NCBI GenBank assembly: GCA_902506565.1
Contig: LR732703.1
Span: 4,358,883 to 4,422,882 of the forward strand
Length of the DNA stretch: 64,000 nucleotides
Direction of reading: 5' to 3'
From: Burkholderiales bacterium 8X
GTDB lineage: Bacteria; Pseudomonadota; Gammaproteobacteria; Burkholderiales; Burkholderiaceae_C
Shown: positions 51,721 through 61,054 of the stretch, piece by piece
How positions within the stretch are numbered: position 1 is the stretch's first letter
Layout of the letters: every line of letters begins with the position of its first letter
Notes under the pieces: generated by a model
What the model was told of the DNA's origin: nothing
The model's database searches: none
The model's input: only the letters and a program-made list of their open reading frames with translations
Translations under genes and position numbers: made by a program

Positions 51721-52575
51721 CTATCCGCGCTTGGCCGCCTTGTACAGGCCGTCGACCTTGCCGATGTTGGCCTCCAGCACCTTGATCCGGTCCGCCCCGC
51801 TGGGGTGGGTCGACAGGAAGCTCAGGCCGCCTCGCGACTTCGACGCCGCTGCCATCTTCTTCCAGAGCGAGACCGAGGCCCGGGGGTCGTAGCCGGCCCG
51901 CGCCGCGAGTTCGAGCCCGACCAGGTCGGCATCGGTCTCGTCGCTTCGGCTGAAGCGAAGCGAGATCAGCTGGGTGCCGGCACGCGCGGCCAGGTCACCG
52001 GTCTGACCGAGGCCCAGCAGCTGCGCGGTGATCGACAGCGCTGCGCCGGTACCGGCGCTCTTTGCCAGCCGCGCTCGGGCATGCTCGCGAAGGGCATGCG
52101 CCATCTCGTGACCCATCACCATGGCCGCTTCGTCGTCGGTCAGCTGCAGCTGGTCGAGCAGGCCCGTAAAGAAGGCGATCTTGCCGCCCGGCAGGCAGAA
52201 GGCATTGACCTGCTTGCTGGAGATCAGGTTCAGCTCCCACTTCCAACCGGCGGCTCGCGGATTCCACTGTTTGGCGAAAGGAATGATGCGACCGCCGATG
52301 GCCTGCAGTCTTTGCGCCTGCGGGCTGCCCTCCGGCACGAGCAGGTTCTTGGCCCGGGCCTGCGCCATCAGCTGCCCGTATTGCTGGACCCCGGCCTGCT
52401 CGATGTTCTCGGCCGGCACCAGGTTGCGGGCGACCGACAGGCCACCGACCTTGACCTGCGCATGCGCCGCGCCCGACAGGCCGGCAAAGCCCAGGGCAGC
52501 ACCCGCGCCGGCCGCCAGCAGGAAGGAGCGGCGTCCCGGCTCCGGACGAACGGGTGAAAAACATTGCATGCACAT
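51721..52575 (-). CDS. M48-family metalloprotease
   Basis: A 284-residue secreted peptidase. ATG 52575 is the first reasonable start; ATG 52569 is also possible. The leader PGRRSFLLAAGAGAALGF carries a twin-arginine-like RRSFL motif, so export may use Tat. The catalytic core is MGHEMAHALREHAR (HExxH), with ESDA-type third ligand region SRSDETDADLVGLELAARAGYDP. The C-terminal SFLSTHPSGADRIKVLE is typical of M48C (BepA/LoiP-like) enzymes that act on outer-membrane protein assembly in the periplasm. It is divergent from ampG, 35 bp apart. Confidence 0.92.
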   Translation of the reverse strand: MCMQCFSPVRPEPGRRSFLLAAGAGAALGFAGLSGAAHAQVKVGGLSVARNLVPAENIEQAGVQQYGQLMAQARAKNLLVPEGSPQAQRLQAIGGRIIPFAKQWNPRAAGWKWELNLISSKQVNAFCLPGGKIAFFTGLLDQLQLTDDEAAMVMGHEMAHALREHARARLAKSAGTGAALSITAQLLGLGQTGDLAARAGTQLISLRFSRSDETDADLVGLELAARAGYDPRASVSLWKKMAAASKSRGGLSFLSTHPSGADRIKVLEANIGKVDGLYKAAKRG

Positions 52576-52610
52576 GCAGGAATAATAAGAGCCCTCCCCC
52601 GCACGCCCCC

Positions 52611-53951
52611 ATGTCCGCACCTCCGGCCTCCGAAGAAACCCCCGCCGCCCTGCCCTGGCGCGAATCGCTCAAGGTCTACCGGGAGCCGGCCACGCTCCGG
52701 ATGCTGGCGCTGGGCTTCTCGGCCGGCCTGCCTTTCCTGCTGGTGCTCGGCACCTTGAGCTTCCGGCTTCGAGAAGCCGGCATCGACCGGACCACGATCG
52801 GCTACCTGAGCTGGGTCGGCCTCGCCTATGGCTTCAAGTGGATCTGGGCGCCGCTGGTGGACCGGATACCGATCCCGCTCGCGACCGCCTGGCTTGGCCG
52901 GCGGCGCAGCTGGTTGCTGGTCTCGCAGGTGGTGGTGATCGCCGGCCTGGTCGGCATGGCCTGGCTCGACCCGCGCGCCGGGCTCGAGCCGATGGTCTGG
53001 TGTGCGCTGCTGGTCGCCTTCGGCTCCGCCACCCAGGACATCGCGCTGGACGCATTCCGGATCGAATCGGCCGCCAACCGCAAGCAGGCCGCGCTGGCTG
53101 CGGCCTACCAGACCGGCTACCGGGTCGCGATGATCTGGGCCGGCGCCGGCGTGCTGTGGATCGCCGCCTGGGCCGAGGTCGAGGGCACGGCCGGCTACCA
53201 GAACACGGTCTGGAAGATCGCCTACCTCGCGATGGCCGCCTCCATGCTGGTCGGCATCCTCACGGTGCTGTTCTCGCCCGAGCCGGTGCGGGCCGAACTC
53301 GCCAAGGCGCGCAATGCGGCCGAGTGGCTGCGCAGCACCCTGGTCGAGCCCTTCGCCGATTTCTTCCGCCGGCACGGCTGGCAGGCCGCGCAGATCCTGG
53401 CGCTGATTGCCGTCTACCGCATCAGCGACGTGGTGATGGGCATCATGGCCAATCCGTTCTACGTCGACATGGGCTTCACCAAGAACGAGGTCGCGACCGT
53501 GAGCAAGACCTTCGGCGTGGTGATGACGCTGGTCGGCGCCTTCGTCGGCGGCATCCTGTCGATGCGGCTCGGCGTGTTGCGGGTGCTGATGCTCGGAGCG
53601 GTGCTCAGCGCCGCCAGCAACCTGCTCTTCGCCGGCCTGTCGATGCGCGGCCACGACGTCGCCGCCCTGGTGTGGGTGGTGTCGGCCGACAACCTGGCAG
53701 GCGGCATCGCGTCGGCCGCCTTCATCGCCTACCTGTCGAGCCTCACCAACGTCAGCTACTCGGCAACGCAGTACGCGCTTTTCAGCTCGCTGATGCTGCT
53801 TTTGCCGAAGTTCATCGCCGGGTACTCGGGCGTCTTCGTGGACGCCTTCGGCTACAACACCTTCTTCATCGCGACCGCGGCGCTGGGGGTGCCGGTGCTG
53901 CTGCTGGTGGCGCTGGTCGCGCGATCGCATCCGGCGCCCGGTCGAAGCTGA
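52611..53951 (+). CDS. ampG: AmpG-family muropeptide permease (MFS)
   Basis: A 446-residue 12-helix transporter with the AmpG signature LALGFSAGLPFLLVLGTLSFRLREAGIDR near the N-terminus, WVGLAYGFKWIWAPLVDR and GSATQDIALDAFRIE. AmpG imports GlcNAc-anhydro-muropeptides for cell wall recycling, and so indirectly controls AmpC induction. The start is ATG 52611; an upstream in-frame ATG at 52554 overlaps the M48 gene. An AATAAT stretch between the two starts may serve as a -10 region. Confidence 0.9.
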   Translation: MSAPPASEETPAALPWRESLKVYREPATLRMLALGFSAGLPFLLVLGTLSFRLREAGIDRTTIGYLSWVGLAYGFKWIWAPLVDRIPIPLATAWLGRRRSWLLVSQVVVIAGLVGMAWLDPRAGLEPMVWCALLVAFGSATQDIALDAFRIESAANRKQAALAAAYQTGYRVAMIWAGAGVLWIAAWAEVEGTAGYQNTVWKIAYLAMAASMLVGILTVLFSPEPVRAELAKARNAAEWLRSTLVEPFADFFRRHGWQAAQILALIAVYRISDVVMGIMANPFYVDMGFTKNEVATVSKTFGVVMTLVGAFVGGILSMRLGVLRVLMLGAVLSAASNLLFAGLSMRGHDVAALVWVVSADNLAGGIASAAFIAYLSSLTNVSYSATQYALFSSLMLLLPKFIAGYSGVFVDAFGYNTFFIATAALGVPVLLLVALVARSHPAPGRS

Positions 53952-54053
53952 GCAAAGCCCCTCGGCTTGTCCGGTGACGGCCGGACTCTTCCATGTGCTG
54001 GTAGGCTTTGCCCGGCTCCAAACCCTCTTCTTGCCACCACCCACCTTCGCATC

Positions 54054-55250
54054 GTGCTGCCCCAACGCATTCCTCCCCTCCAAGTCAGCGCCTTCACCGC
54101 GACCTCGGCCGTCGGCGTCGGCAAGGAAGCGCTCCTCGACGCTCTCGAACATTCGCGCAGCGGCTTGCGCGCCAACGATTTCGGAGCGGCGCCGCTGCCG
54201 ACCTGGATCGGACGGGTGGACGGGATCGAGGCGCTGACCTTGCCGCCGGAACTCGCCGGCTGGGACTGCCGCAACAATCGCCTTGCCTGGCTCGGGCTTC
54301 AAGCAGACGGCTTCCTCGAAGCCGTGTCCGCGGCCCGCGAGCGCTACGGCCCGTCCCGCATCGCGGTCATCCTGGGCACCTCGACCTCGAGCATCGGCGA
54401 GACCGAGCTGGCCTATACCCAGCTCGACGCCGATGGCAACTTCGGCGCCGACCAGCGCCGGCCCCTGGTCCACACGCCGCATTCGCTCGCCATGTTCGTG
54501 CAGCAGGCGCTCGGCCTCGAGGGGCCTTCCGAAACCATCTCCACCGCCTGCTCGTCGAGCGCCAAGGTGTTCGCCTCGGCCGAGCGGCTGATTCGCCTGG
54601 GCCTGATCGATGCGGCCGTGGTCGGCGGGGTCGACACCTTGTGCGGCAGCGTGCTGTTCGGCTTCAACTCGCTTGAACTGGTCTCGCCCGAACCCTGCCG
54701 CCCTTTCGATGCGAACCGCGACGGCATCAGCCTCGGCGAGGCCGCCGGCTTCGCGTTGCTGGAACGCGGCCCCGGCGCGCTCGAACTGCTCGGCTACGGC
54801 GAAGCCAGCGACGCGCACCACATGTCGACGCCGCATCCCCAGGGCCTCGGCGCCGAGCGCGCGCTCGACGACGCCCTGGCACGCGCCGGGCTCGGCACCG
54901 ACGCCATCGACTACATCAACATGCACGGCACCGCCAGCACCAAGAACGACGAGGTCGAAGGCGCACTGGTCACCCGCCGCTTTCCGGAACGCACCCACGC
55001 GAGTTCGACCAAGGGCTTCACCGGGCACACGCTCGGCGCCGCCGGCATCGTCGAGGCTGTGATCAGCTTGCTGGCGATCGAACGCGGCATCCTGCCCGGC
55101 ACGGTGAACACCGCCACGCTCGATCCCGAATGCGGCCCGCAGATCAAGCTGCAGCCGGCCAAGGGCGAGGTTCGCTACGCCTTGAGCAACTCGTTCGGCT
55201 TCGGCGGCAACAACTGCTCGCTGGTGTTCGGCAAGGGAGCCGCGCAATGA
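54054..55250 (+). CDS. Beta-ketoacyl-ACP synthase family protein
   Basis: A 398-residue ketosynthase. I take GTG 54054, since the fold begins LPQRIPPLQVSAFTATSAVG. The triad is Cys166 (ISTACSSSAK), His291 (NMHGTASTKND) and His325 in KGFTGHTLGAAG (Lys320 also present). It ends SNSFGFGGNNCSLVFG. The next gene overlaps by four bases and is a chain-length-factor-like protein, a pairing found in aryl-polyene and related type II PKS loci. No acyl carrier protein, ketoreductase or dehydratase is nearby, so this is only part of such a pathway. Confidence 0.9.
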   Translation: MLPQRIPPLQVSAFTATSAVGVGKEALLDALEHSRSGLRANDFGAAPLPTWIGRVDGIEALTLPPELAGWDCRNNRLAWLGLQADGFLEAVSAARERYGPSRIAVILGTSTSSIGETELAYTQLDADGNFGADQRRPLVHTPHSLAMFVQQALGLEGPSETISTACSSSAKVFASAERLIRLGLIDAAVVGGVDTLCGSVLFGFNSLELVSPEPCRPFDANRDGISLGEAAGFALLERGPGALELLGYGEASDAHHMSTPHPQGLGAERALDDALARAGLGTDAIDYINMHGTASTKNDEVEGALVTRRFPERTHASSTKGFTGHTLGAAGIVEAVISLLAIERGILPGTVNTATLDPECGPQIKLQPAKGEVRYALSNSFGFGGNNCSLVFGKGAAQ

Positions 55251-56113
55251 GCGGGCCGAGCATCGAGCCAACCGAAGCCAGGACCCAGGCCCACATGACC
55301 ACGACGCCTCGCCAGACGCCCACCCTCTACATCGAAGGCCCGGCCTTCTGGGCGCCGAGCCTCCCCGGCTGGGAGATCGCTCGCGCCGTGTTCCGCGGCG
55401 AAGCGACGCCGACCGATCCGCCTTCCAAGCGCCCCTCGCCGCAAGTGCTGGCACCGGCCGAGCGGCGCCGCGCCCCGGACACGGTCGCCCTCGCGCTCGA
55501 AGTGGCCGCCGCAGCCGTCGCCGGTTCGGGCCGCAAGGCGGAAGACCTGCCCTGCGTCTTCGCATCGGCTCATGGCGACCTGGGCATCAACGACTACATG
55601 TGCACCACGTTGGCCAACGACCCGAAGCTGCTCTCGCCGATCAAGTTCCACAACTCGGTGCACAACGCGGCGGTCGGCTACTGGACCATCGGCACCGGCT
55701 GCATGGCGGCGAGCAATTCCCTGACCTCGTACGAAAGCAGCTTCGCCGCCGGCCTGCTCGAATCCGCCGCCCAATGCGCTGCCGACCAGCAGGCCGTTTT
55801 GCTGGCGGGCTTCGACATTCCTGCGGTCGGTGCGCTCGGTTCGGTCACCACCAGCCGCGAACTGCTGGCCGTCGCGATGGTGATCGCGCCGACCCGCACC
55901 GAACGCACCGTCGCCTCCTTCGACTGGTCGCTCGGCACGGGTGTACCGCCCGCGGCTTCCAGCTTGAGCGAGGCCTCGCGCGCGCTGCAGTCGAACGCAA
56001 TGGCCGATGCCTTGCCGCTTTTCGAGGCGCTCGCGCGCGGAGGCGCGGGGCCTTTGTACCTGCCGCTTTCCGACAAGCTGTCGCTCACCCTCCGCTTCGA
56101 AGCAGGCAACTGA
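55247..56113 (+). CDS. Beta-ketoacyl synthase chain-length-factor-like protein
   Basis: A 288-residue protein of the ketoacyl-synt_2 type (beta-ketoacyl synthase N-terminal-like). The motif FHNSVHNAAVGYWTIGTGCMAASNSL is the family hallmark, with PCVFASAHGDLGINDY upstream. The C-terminal thiolase half of a full synthase is missing, as usual for the family. It likely pairs with the preceding ketosynthase and sets chain length. The start ATG 55247 overlaps the preceding stop; a Met at residue 17 is also possible. Confidence 0.87.
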   Translation: MSGPSIEPTEARTQAHMTTTPRQTPTLYIEGPAFWAPSLPGWEIARAVFRGEATPTDPPSKRPSPQVLAPAERRRAPDTVALALEVAAAAVAGSGRKAEDLPCVFASAHGDLGINDYMCTTLANDPKLLSPIKFHNSVHNAAVGYWTIGTGCMAASNSLTSYESSFAAGLLESAAQCAADQQAVLLAGFDIPAVGALGSVTTSRELLAVAMVIAPTRTERTVASFDWSLGTGVPPAASSLSEASRALQSNAMADALPLFEALARGGAGPLYLPLSDKLSLTLRFEAGN

Positions 56114-56121
56114 GACCCGCC

Positions 56122-57750
56122 ATGAACAAGGTCCTCCACCGGCACGATGTCGTGATCATGGGCGGAGGGCTCGCCGGCCTCACGCTGGCCTTGCAGCTGC
56201 GTCGGCGCTTCGACGACCTGGACGTGGTGGTGCTCGAACGCCGGTCGCATCCCGTACCGCACGCCACCCACAAGGTCGGCGAATCGTCGGTCGAGATCGG
56301 CGCCCACTATTTCGATACCGTGCTCGGCCTCAAGCCGCACCTCAACCAGGCGCAGCTTCGCAAGTTCGGTTTCCGCTTCTTCTTCAGCGAAGGCCGCCGC
56401 GACATCGACCAGGTCACCGAGATCGGCGCCAGCCGCTACCTGCACGTGCCGAGCTACCAGATCGACCGCGGCATCTTCGAGAACTACCTCGCCGAGGAGG
56501 CGGCGGAGCAGGGCGTGCGCTTCATCGACGGCGCGCTGGTCGGCAAGGTCGAGCTGGCCGAAACCGCGCAGGATGCGCACCGGCTCGGCTGGTCGCAGGA
56601 CGGCGTGAGCCACGAGATCCACACCCGCTGGCTGATCGACGCCTGCGGACGGGCCGGGCTGCTCAAGCGCAAGCTGGGACTGGCCGAGCCGAACGACCAT
56701 GTCTGCAACGCGGTGTGGTTTCGCATCGGCGATCGCATCACCATCGATGACTGGTCGGACGATCCGGCCTGGCAGGCGCGCTGCGATCCGCAGGCACGAT
56801 GGCTCTCGACCAACCACCTGGTGGGTGCCGGCTACTGGGTCTGGCTGATCCCGCTCGCGTCGGGTTCGCATTCGGTCGGTATCGTGGCCGACCCGCGCAT
56901 CCATCCGCTCGACCGCTTCGACACCTTCGACAAGGCGATGGATTGGTTCGCCGAATGGCAGCCGCGGCTTTTCGACGAGCTCGACGGCAAACGCGAGCTG
57001 CTGCAGGACTTCGCGTTCTTCCGCAACTTCTCGTACGGCTGCCGGCAGGTCTTCTCGGGCCAACGCTGGGCATTGACCGGCGAGGCGGGGCTTTTTCTCG
57101 ATCCGTTCTATTCGCCCGGCAGCGACTTCATCGCGATGAGCAACACCTACATCACCGACCTGATCGCGCACGACCGCGCCGGGCATTCGGTCGATGCACG
57201 GGCCACGCTCTACGACCAGATCTATCACTCGTTCTACGAAAGCACGCTCGCGCTCTACAAGGACCAGTACGCGCTCTTCGGCGACCCCGAGGTGCTGCCG
57301 GTGAAGGTGATCTGGGACTACACCTATTACTGGGGCGTGCTCTCGCAGATCTTCTTCCAGCAGAAGCTGACCGACCTCGCGCTCCTCGGCAGCGTCAAGG
57401 ACGAGCTTCAGCATTCGCAGCGGCTCAACTTCGCGATGCAGGACTTCCTGCGGGCCTGGGGCGCCGTCAGCAGCAAGCGCAACCGGGCAGTGATGCTCGA
57501 CCAGGCCGACCTGCCGTGGTTCGCCGAACTCAACCGCAGCCTCAACGACCGGCTGGACGGACCCGCCTTCAAGACGCGGATGCGGGCCTCGGTCGCGCAG
57601 CTGGGCCAATTGGCCGGCGAGATCGTCGAGCGTGCCTGCGCCGCCTACCCGGGCCTCGACTGCAGCGAGATGAAGTCGCTGCTGGCAGCCCGCGAGCTGG
57701 CCGTGCCCACCATCGGCCACTCGGAGCCGATGCTCTTCGCCATCGCGTAG
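56122..57750 (+). CDS. Halogenase-like FAD-dependent oxidoreductase
   Basis: A 542-residue flavoprotein. The FAD motif is VVIMGGGLAGLTLAL (GGGLAG 14-19), followed by a KVGESS segment at residues 51-56. YWVWLIP near residue 238 matches the WxWxIP signature of flavin-dependent halogenases, and the late ALTGEAGLFLDPFYSPGSDFIA is the second FAD contact. Not every protein with these motifs halogenates. It starts 8 bp after the chain-length-factor gene, so the three genes are one operon. In brominated aryl-polyene (xanthomonadin) clusters a related halogenase occurs; that comparison is inference. The start is ATG 56122. Confidence 0.85.
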   Translation: MNKVLHRHDVVIMGGGLAGLTLALQLRRRFDDLDVVVLERRSHPVPHATHKVGESSVEIGAHYFDTVLGLKPHLNQAQLRKFGFRFFFSEGRRDIDQVTEIGASRYLHVPSYQIDRGIFENYLAEEAAEQGVRFIDGALVGKVELAETAQDAHRLGWSQDGVSHEIHTRWLIDACGRAGLLKRKLGLAEPNDHVCNAVWFRIGDRITIDDWSDDPAWQARCDPQARWLSTNHLVGAGYWVWLIPLASGSHSVGIVADPRIHPLDRFDTFDKAMDWFAEWQPRLFDELDGKRELLQDFAFFRNFSYGCRQVFSGQRWALTGEAGLFLDPFYSPGSDFIAMSNTYITDLIAHDRAGHSVDARATLYDQIYHSFYESTLALYKDQYALFGDPEVLPVKVIWDYTYYWGVLSQIFFQQKLTDLALLGSVKDELQHSQRLNFAMQDFLRAWGAVSSKRNRAVMLDQADLPWFAELNRSLNDRLDGPAFKTRMRASVAQLGQLAGEIVERACAAYPGLDCSEMKSLLAARELAVPTIGHSEPMLFAIA

Positions 57751-57769
57751 GCGAGCCCCGGAAGGCAGG

Positions 57770-57785
57770 TTTACGTCAACTTTAC
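57770..57785 (+). promoter_or_regulatory. TTTAC direct repeat upstream of the response regulator
   Basis: TTTAC at 57770-57774 and 57781-57785, 11 bp apart (one helical turn), lies 74 bp before the response regulator start. OmpR-family regulators bind such tandem half-sites (compare GTAAA-N5-GTAAA of CpxR), so autoregulation is plausible. Confidence 0.45.
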
Positions 57786-57858
57786 GGAGCCTTCAAGCCC
57801 GGTTGCCGCCGCGGAGCGACCATCTGGCAAAGACGGCCACATCCGTCGGAGCATTGAA

Positions 57859-58572
57859 ATGAGCAGTCCGCAAATCCTGATGATCGAAGACGACACCCGC
57901 CTCGCGCAGATGGTGGGCGAGTACCTGACCCAATCCGGCTTCGGCTTCACCCACGCGGTGGACGGCGCCACCGGCCTTGCCCAGGTGCAGGAACGCTCGC
58001 CCGACCTGGTCATTCTCGACCTGATGCTGCCGGACACTGATGGGCTCGAAGTCTGCCGCCGCATCCGTTCGCTTCCCAACGCCCTCGCCAAGGTTTCGGT
58101 GCTGATGCTCACCGCCAAGGGCGATCCGATGGACCGCATCATCGGCCTCGAAATCGGCGCCGACGACTACCTGCCCAAGCCCTTCGAGCCGCGCGAACTG
58201 CTGGCCCGCATCCGCGCCGTGCTGCGACGGCGCGGCGAAGGCACGAGCGCCACCACGCCCGCCATGGTGATGCGCTTCGGCTCGCTCGAAATCGATCGCA
58301 ATGCCCGCACCGTGACCGTGCGCGGCGAGCCGGCCGAACTCACCTCCTATCAGTTCGACCTGCTGGTGGCGATGGCCGAGCGCGCCGGCCGCGTGTTGTC
58401 GCGCGACCAGATCATGGAGGCGGTTCGCGGGCGCGAACTCGAGGCCTTCGATCGATCGATCGACGTGCACATGGGCCGCATCCGGGCTGCGATCGAGGTC
58501 GATGCCAAGAACCCGAAACGCATCCTGACCGTGCGCGGCGTGGGCTACGTCTTCGCCAAGCAGCAGGACTGA
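57859..58572 (+). CDS. OmpR-family response regulator
   Basis: A 237-residue response regulator. The receiver domain has the acidic pocket EDD (10-12), phospho-acceptor Asp54 (ILDLMLPD), the Thr switch in LMLTAKG and Lys in LPKPF. The C-terminal winged helix (residues about 135-235) ends RILTVRGVGYVFAKQQD. It resembles CpxR/RstA-type regulators. The start is ATG 57859. A histidine kinase follows 18 bp on. The target is unknown, but AmpG and M48 genes close by hint at envelope control (inference). Confidence 0.93.
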   Translation: MSSPQILMIEDDTRLAQMVGEYLTQSGFGFTHAVDGATGLAQVQERSPDLVILDLMLPDTDGLEVCRRIRSLPNALAKVSVLMLTAKGDPMDRIIGLEIGADDYLPKPFEPRELLARIRAVLRRRGEGTSATTPAMVMRFGSLEIDRNARTVTVRGEPAELTSYQFDLLVAMAERAGRVLSRDQIMEAVRGRELEAFDRSIDVHMGRIRAAIEVDAKNPKRILTVRGVGYVFAKQQD

Positions 58573-58590
58573 GCGGGCGGGCAGCGAGTC

Positions 58591-59781
58591 GTGAAGGCCA
58601 TGCTCAACCTGTATCGCCGGCATCTCTACTTCCGGATCTGGCTCGCCATCGTCGGCGGCGTCGTGATCCTGACGCTGACCGCGAATTGGATCGTGCGCGA
58701 AGCCGCGCAGAACGAGCGCGAGCGCCTGTCGGCCGTGCCGCGTGACGTGGTGGTTCTGAACGACAACGACGTGCCGATCGGCAGCGGCAAAGCGCTGCGC
58801 GTGCCGGGGCAGGGCCTCGAGTTCGACGTGAACCTGAGCGACGGCCGGGCAATCACCCTGCGCGTGGCACCGCGCGAACGCCCGAGCGGCACCGGCGGCA
58901 TCGCGCCCTGGCGCACGCCCTTCGGGCTCGGCTGGATGATCGCGCTGGTCGGCATCGCGGTCGGCCTCGGCGTCTATCCGGTGGTGCGCAAGCTGACCAA
59001 GCGGCTCGAGGCGCTGCAGCGAGGCGTGCAGAAATGGGGCGAGGGCGACTTGTCGGTGCGGGTCGCCGAAGAAGGGCAGGACGAAGTGGCCGATCTATCC
59101 AACCGATTCAATTCCGCCGCGGCGCGCATCGAGGAACTGGTGCGCTCGCACAAGTCGCTGCTCGCCAACGCCTCGCACGAACTTCGCTCGCCGCTGACCC
59201 GCATCCGCATGGGGCTCGAACTGATGGGCGAGCGGCCGAGCCAGAACGCGCGCGACGAGATCGCCCGCAACATCAACGAACTCGACCAGCTGATCGACGA
59301 GATCCTGCTGGCCAGCCGGCTCGACGCCAAGGAAGCCGACATGGGCATGGTCGAAGCGGTCGACCTGACCGGGCTCGCCGCCGAGGAATGCGCGCGGGTC
59401 GGCGCCGAACTGGCGCTCGCCTCCGCCACGCAAAGCGACGCGCTGACCGTGCACGGCGTGCCGCGGCTCCTTCGGCGCGCGATTCGCAACCTGCTCGAGA
59501 ACGCCCGCCGATACGGCGCCGGCGAGATCAGCGTCGAGCTCGCCAGCACCGGGCGGCGCGCCGAGATCCGCGTCAACGACCGCGGCCCGGGCGTTCCGGC
59601 CGAGCTGCGCGAGCGCATCTTCGAGCCCTTCTATCGACTGCCGGGCGCCAGCGAACGCAACGGCGGCGTCGGGCTGGGCCTGGCGCTGGTGAAGTCGATC
59701 ACCGAGCGTCATGGCGGCAGCGTGCGCTGCGAGGATCGACCCGGCGGCGGGGCTTCATTCGTGATCGCATTGCCGAACTGA
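58591..59781 (+). CDS. Sensor histidine kinase
   Basis: A 396-residue kinase. I take GTG 58591; ATG 58600 is an alternative. There are two membrane helices (about 13-33 and 114-132) with a short periplasmic sensor of about 80 residues, then a HAMP linker, DHp domain with His196 in NASHELRSPLTRIR and an ATPase domain with N-box LLENARRYG, DRGPGVP and GVGLGLALVKS. It forms a two-component pair with the preceding regulator. The signal is unknown. Confidence 0.93.
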   Translation: MKAMLNLYRRHLYFRIWLAIVGGVVILTLTANWIVREAAQNERERLSAVPRDVVVLNDNDVPIGSGKALRVPGQGLEFDVNLSDGRAITLRVAPRERPSGTGGIAPWRTPFGLGWMIALVGIAVGLGVYPVVRKLTKRLEALQRGVQKWGEGDLSVRVAEEGQDEVADLSNRFNSAAARIEELVRSHKSLLANASHELRSPLTRIRMGLELMGERPSQNARDEIARNINELDQLIDEILLASRLDAKEADMGMVEAVDLTGLAAEECARVGAELALASATQSDALTVHGVPRLLRRAIRNLLENARRYGAGEISVELASTGRRAEIRVNDRGPGVPAELRERIFEPFYRLPGASERNGGVGLGLALVKSITERHGGSVRCEDRPGGGASFVIALPN

Positions 59782-59824
59782 GCGAGCGGCGTGGCCCCCG
59801 GCGGGCTTCATAGAATTCCGCCCC

Positions 59825-61054
59825 ATGCTTCGTTCGAAACTCGTCGGGCCCGCGGCCATGTTCTGGGGGCTCGCCGTGTTCATGCCGGTCGGCGTGCCCT
59901 ACCTGGCCGCCTTCCTTCTCCTTGCAAGCCTGCTGGTCGCAGGCGACTGGCGCGAGCGCTGGCTGCGGCTTCGCGGCAACCCGCTCTGGTGGCCCCTGGT
60001 GGCCTACCTGGCATGGACGCTGATCGTGCTTGCGATCCGGCCGCACTATCCCCAGACGCCGTCGAACCTGGTGCATGGCCTTCGCATCGCGGCCACGGTG
60101 GCGATGGCGATGGCCCTGACCCGTGGCGAGGCGCTCTGGGCGTTGCGGGGCTTCCTGCTGATGGCCGCCTTCAACATCCTGATGATCGGCTCGTTCTACG
60201 CCTTCGGCTGGCCGTACTGGGAGCCGTGGCGCGGCGTGCTGCTCCTGATCGGCAACAAGTCGATCAGCAATGCGCTGCTGTTCACCGTGTTGGCGGTGAG
60301 CGCGGCGGTCTTCCTGCTCGACGGCCTGGCGCACCGGCGCTTTCGCCGGGTGCTGCCGGCGCTTGGCGTGATCGCCGCAGTGGTCGCGATCATCACCTTG
60401 ACCTTGCCCTCGCGCACCTCGCTGCTCGGGCTGCTTCTGGTCATCCCGGCGGCCTGCGTGCATCAATGGCGAAGGCAGCTCAAGGTGCTGGCCGTGGCCA
60501 TGCTGGTGGGCGGCGTCGTGGTGGCGGCGGCGCTATGGAATTCGCCCGCGGTGCAGCAGAAGTTCGCGCTCGGCGTGCAGGAGATCGAGGCGGCGCAGGC
60601 CGGTGCGGTGTCCGAGGGCAGCTGGGTGGTGCGCTACTACATGTACCGGGACACCGGCCGCATGATCCTCGACCGGCCGATCGCCGGCTGGGGCATCGGC
60701 GGCTGGACCGAGCAATGGCACCTGCGCGGACCGAAGCTGCTGGCCGACTACAACATGCCGCACAACGACCTGCTCTGGATGGGTTCGCAAGCGGGCCTCC
60801 CTGGCGCGTTGAGCCTGCTCGCGATCATGCTGGCGGGCCTGTGGCTGGCCTGGAAGCGGGACGACATCGTCGGCCGCTACGCCTTCGTCGCGATGCTGAT
60901 CCTGCTGATCGCCACCAATGCCAACTCGGCGCTGCGGGATGCGCAGATCGGGCTCAGCATCCTGTGGGTGGCAATGATCTACCTGCGACTCGCGCTGGAA
61001 CCGGGCCCGGTCGCCATCCTCAGTGGTGGCCTCCGGCCGACTCGCCGGCCTTGA
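59825..61054 (+). CDS. O-antigen ligase/polymerase-like membrane protein
   Basis: A 409-residue membrane protein with about ten hydrophobic segments. The WaaL/Wzy-type signature is seen late: DRPIAGWGIGGW, then YNMPHNDLLWMGSQAGLPGAL, where the HNxxL motif is typical of O-antigen ligase family loops. It probably links or polymerises a polysaccharide at the periplasmic face. A TAGAAT box lies 8 bp before ATG 59825 with no ribosome site, suggesting a leaderless mRNA. Its 3' end overlaps the convergent zinc-finger gene by 35 bp. Confidence 0.85.
   Translation: MLRSKLVGPAAMFWGLAVFMPVGVPYLAAFLLLASLLVAGDWRERWLRLRGNPLWWPLVAYLAWTLIVLAIRPHYPQTPSNLVHGLRIAATVAMAMALTRGEALWALRGFLLMAAFNILMIGSFYAFGWPYWEPWRGVLLLIGNKSISNALLFTVLAVSAAVFLLDGLAHRRFRRVLPALGVIAAVVAIITLTLPSRTSLLGLLLVIPAACVHQWRRQLKVLAVAMLVGGVVVAAALWNSPAVQQKFALGVQEIEAAQAGAVSEGSWVVRYYMYRDTGRMILDRPIAGWGIGGWTEQWHLRGPKLLADYNMPHNDLLWMGSQAGLPGALSLLAIMLAGLWLAWKRDDIVGRYAFVAMLILLIATNANSALRDAQIGLSILWVAMIYLRLALEPGPVAILSGGLRPTRRP

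Noticed and set aside
52368..55565. A 1065-codon frame on the - strand across ampG and the ketosynthase
   Set aside because: Antisense shadow of two clearly coding genes; low-complexity product without motifs.
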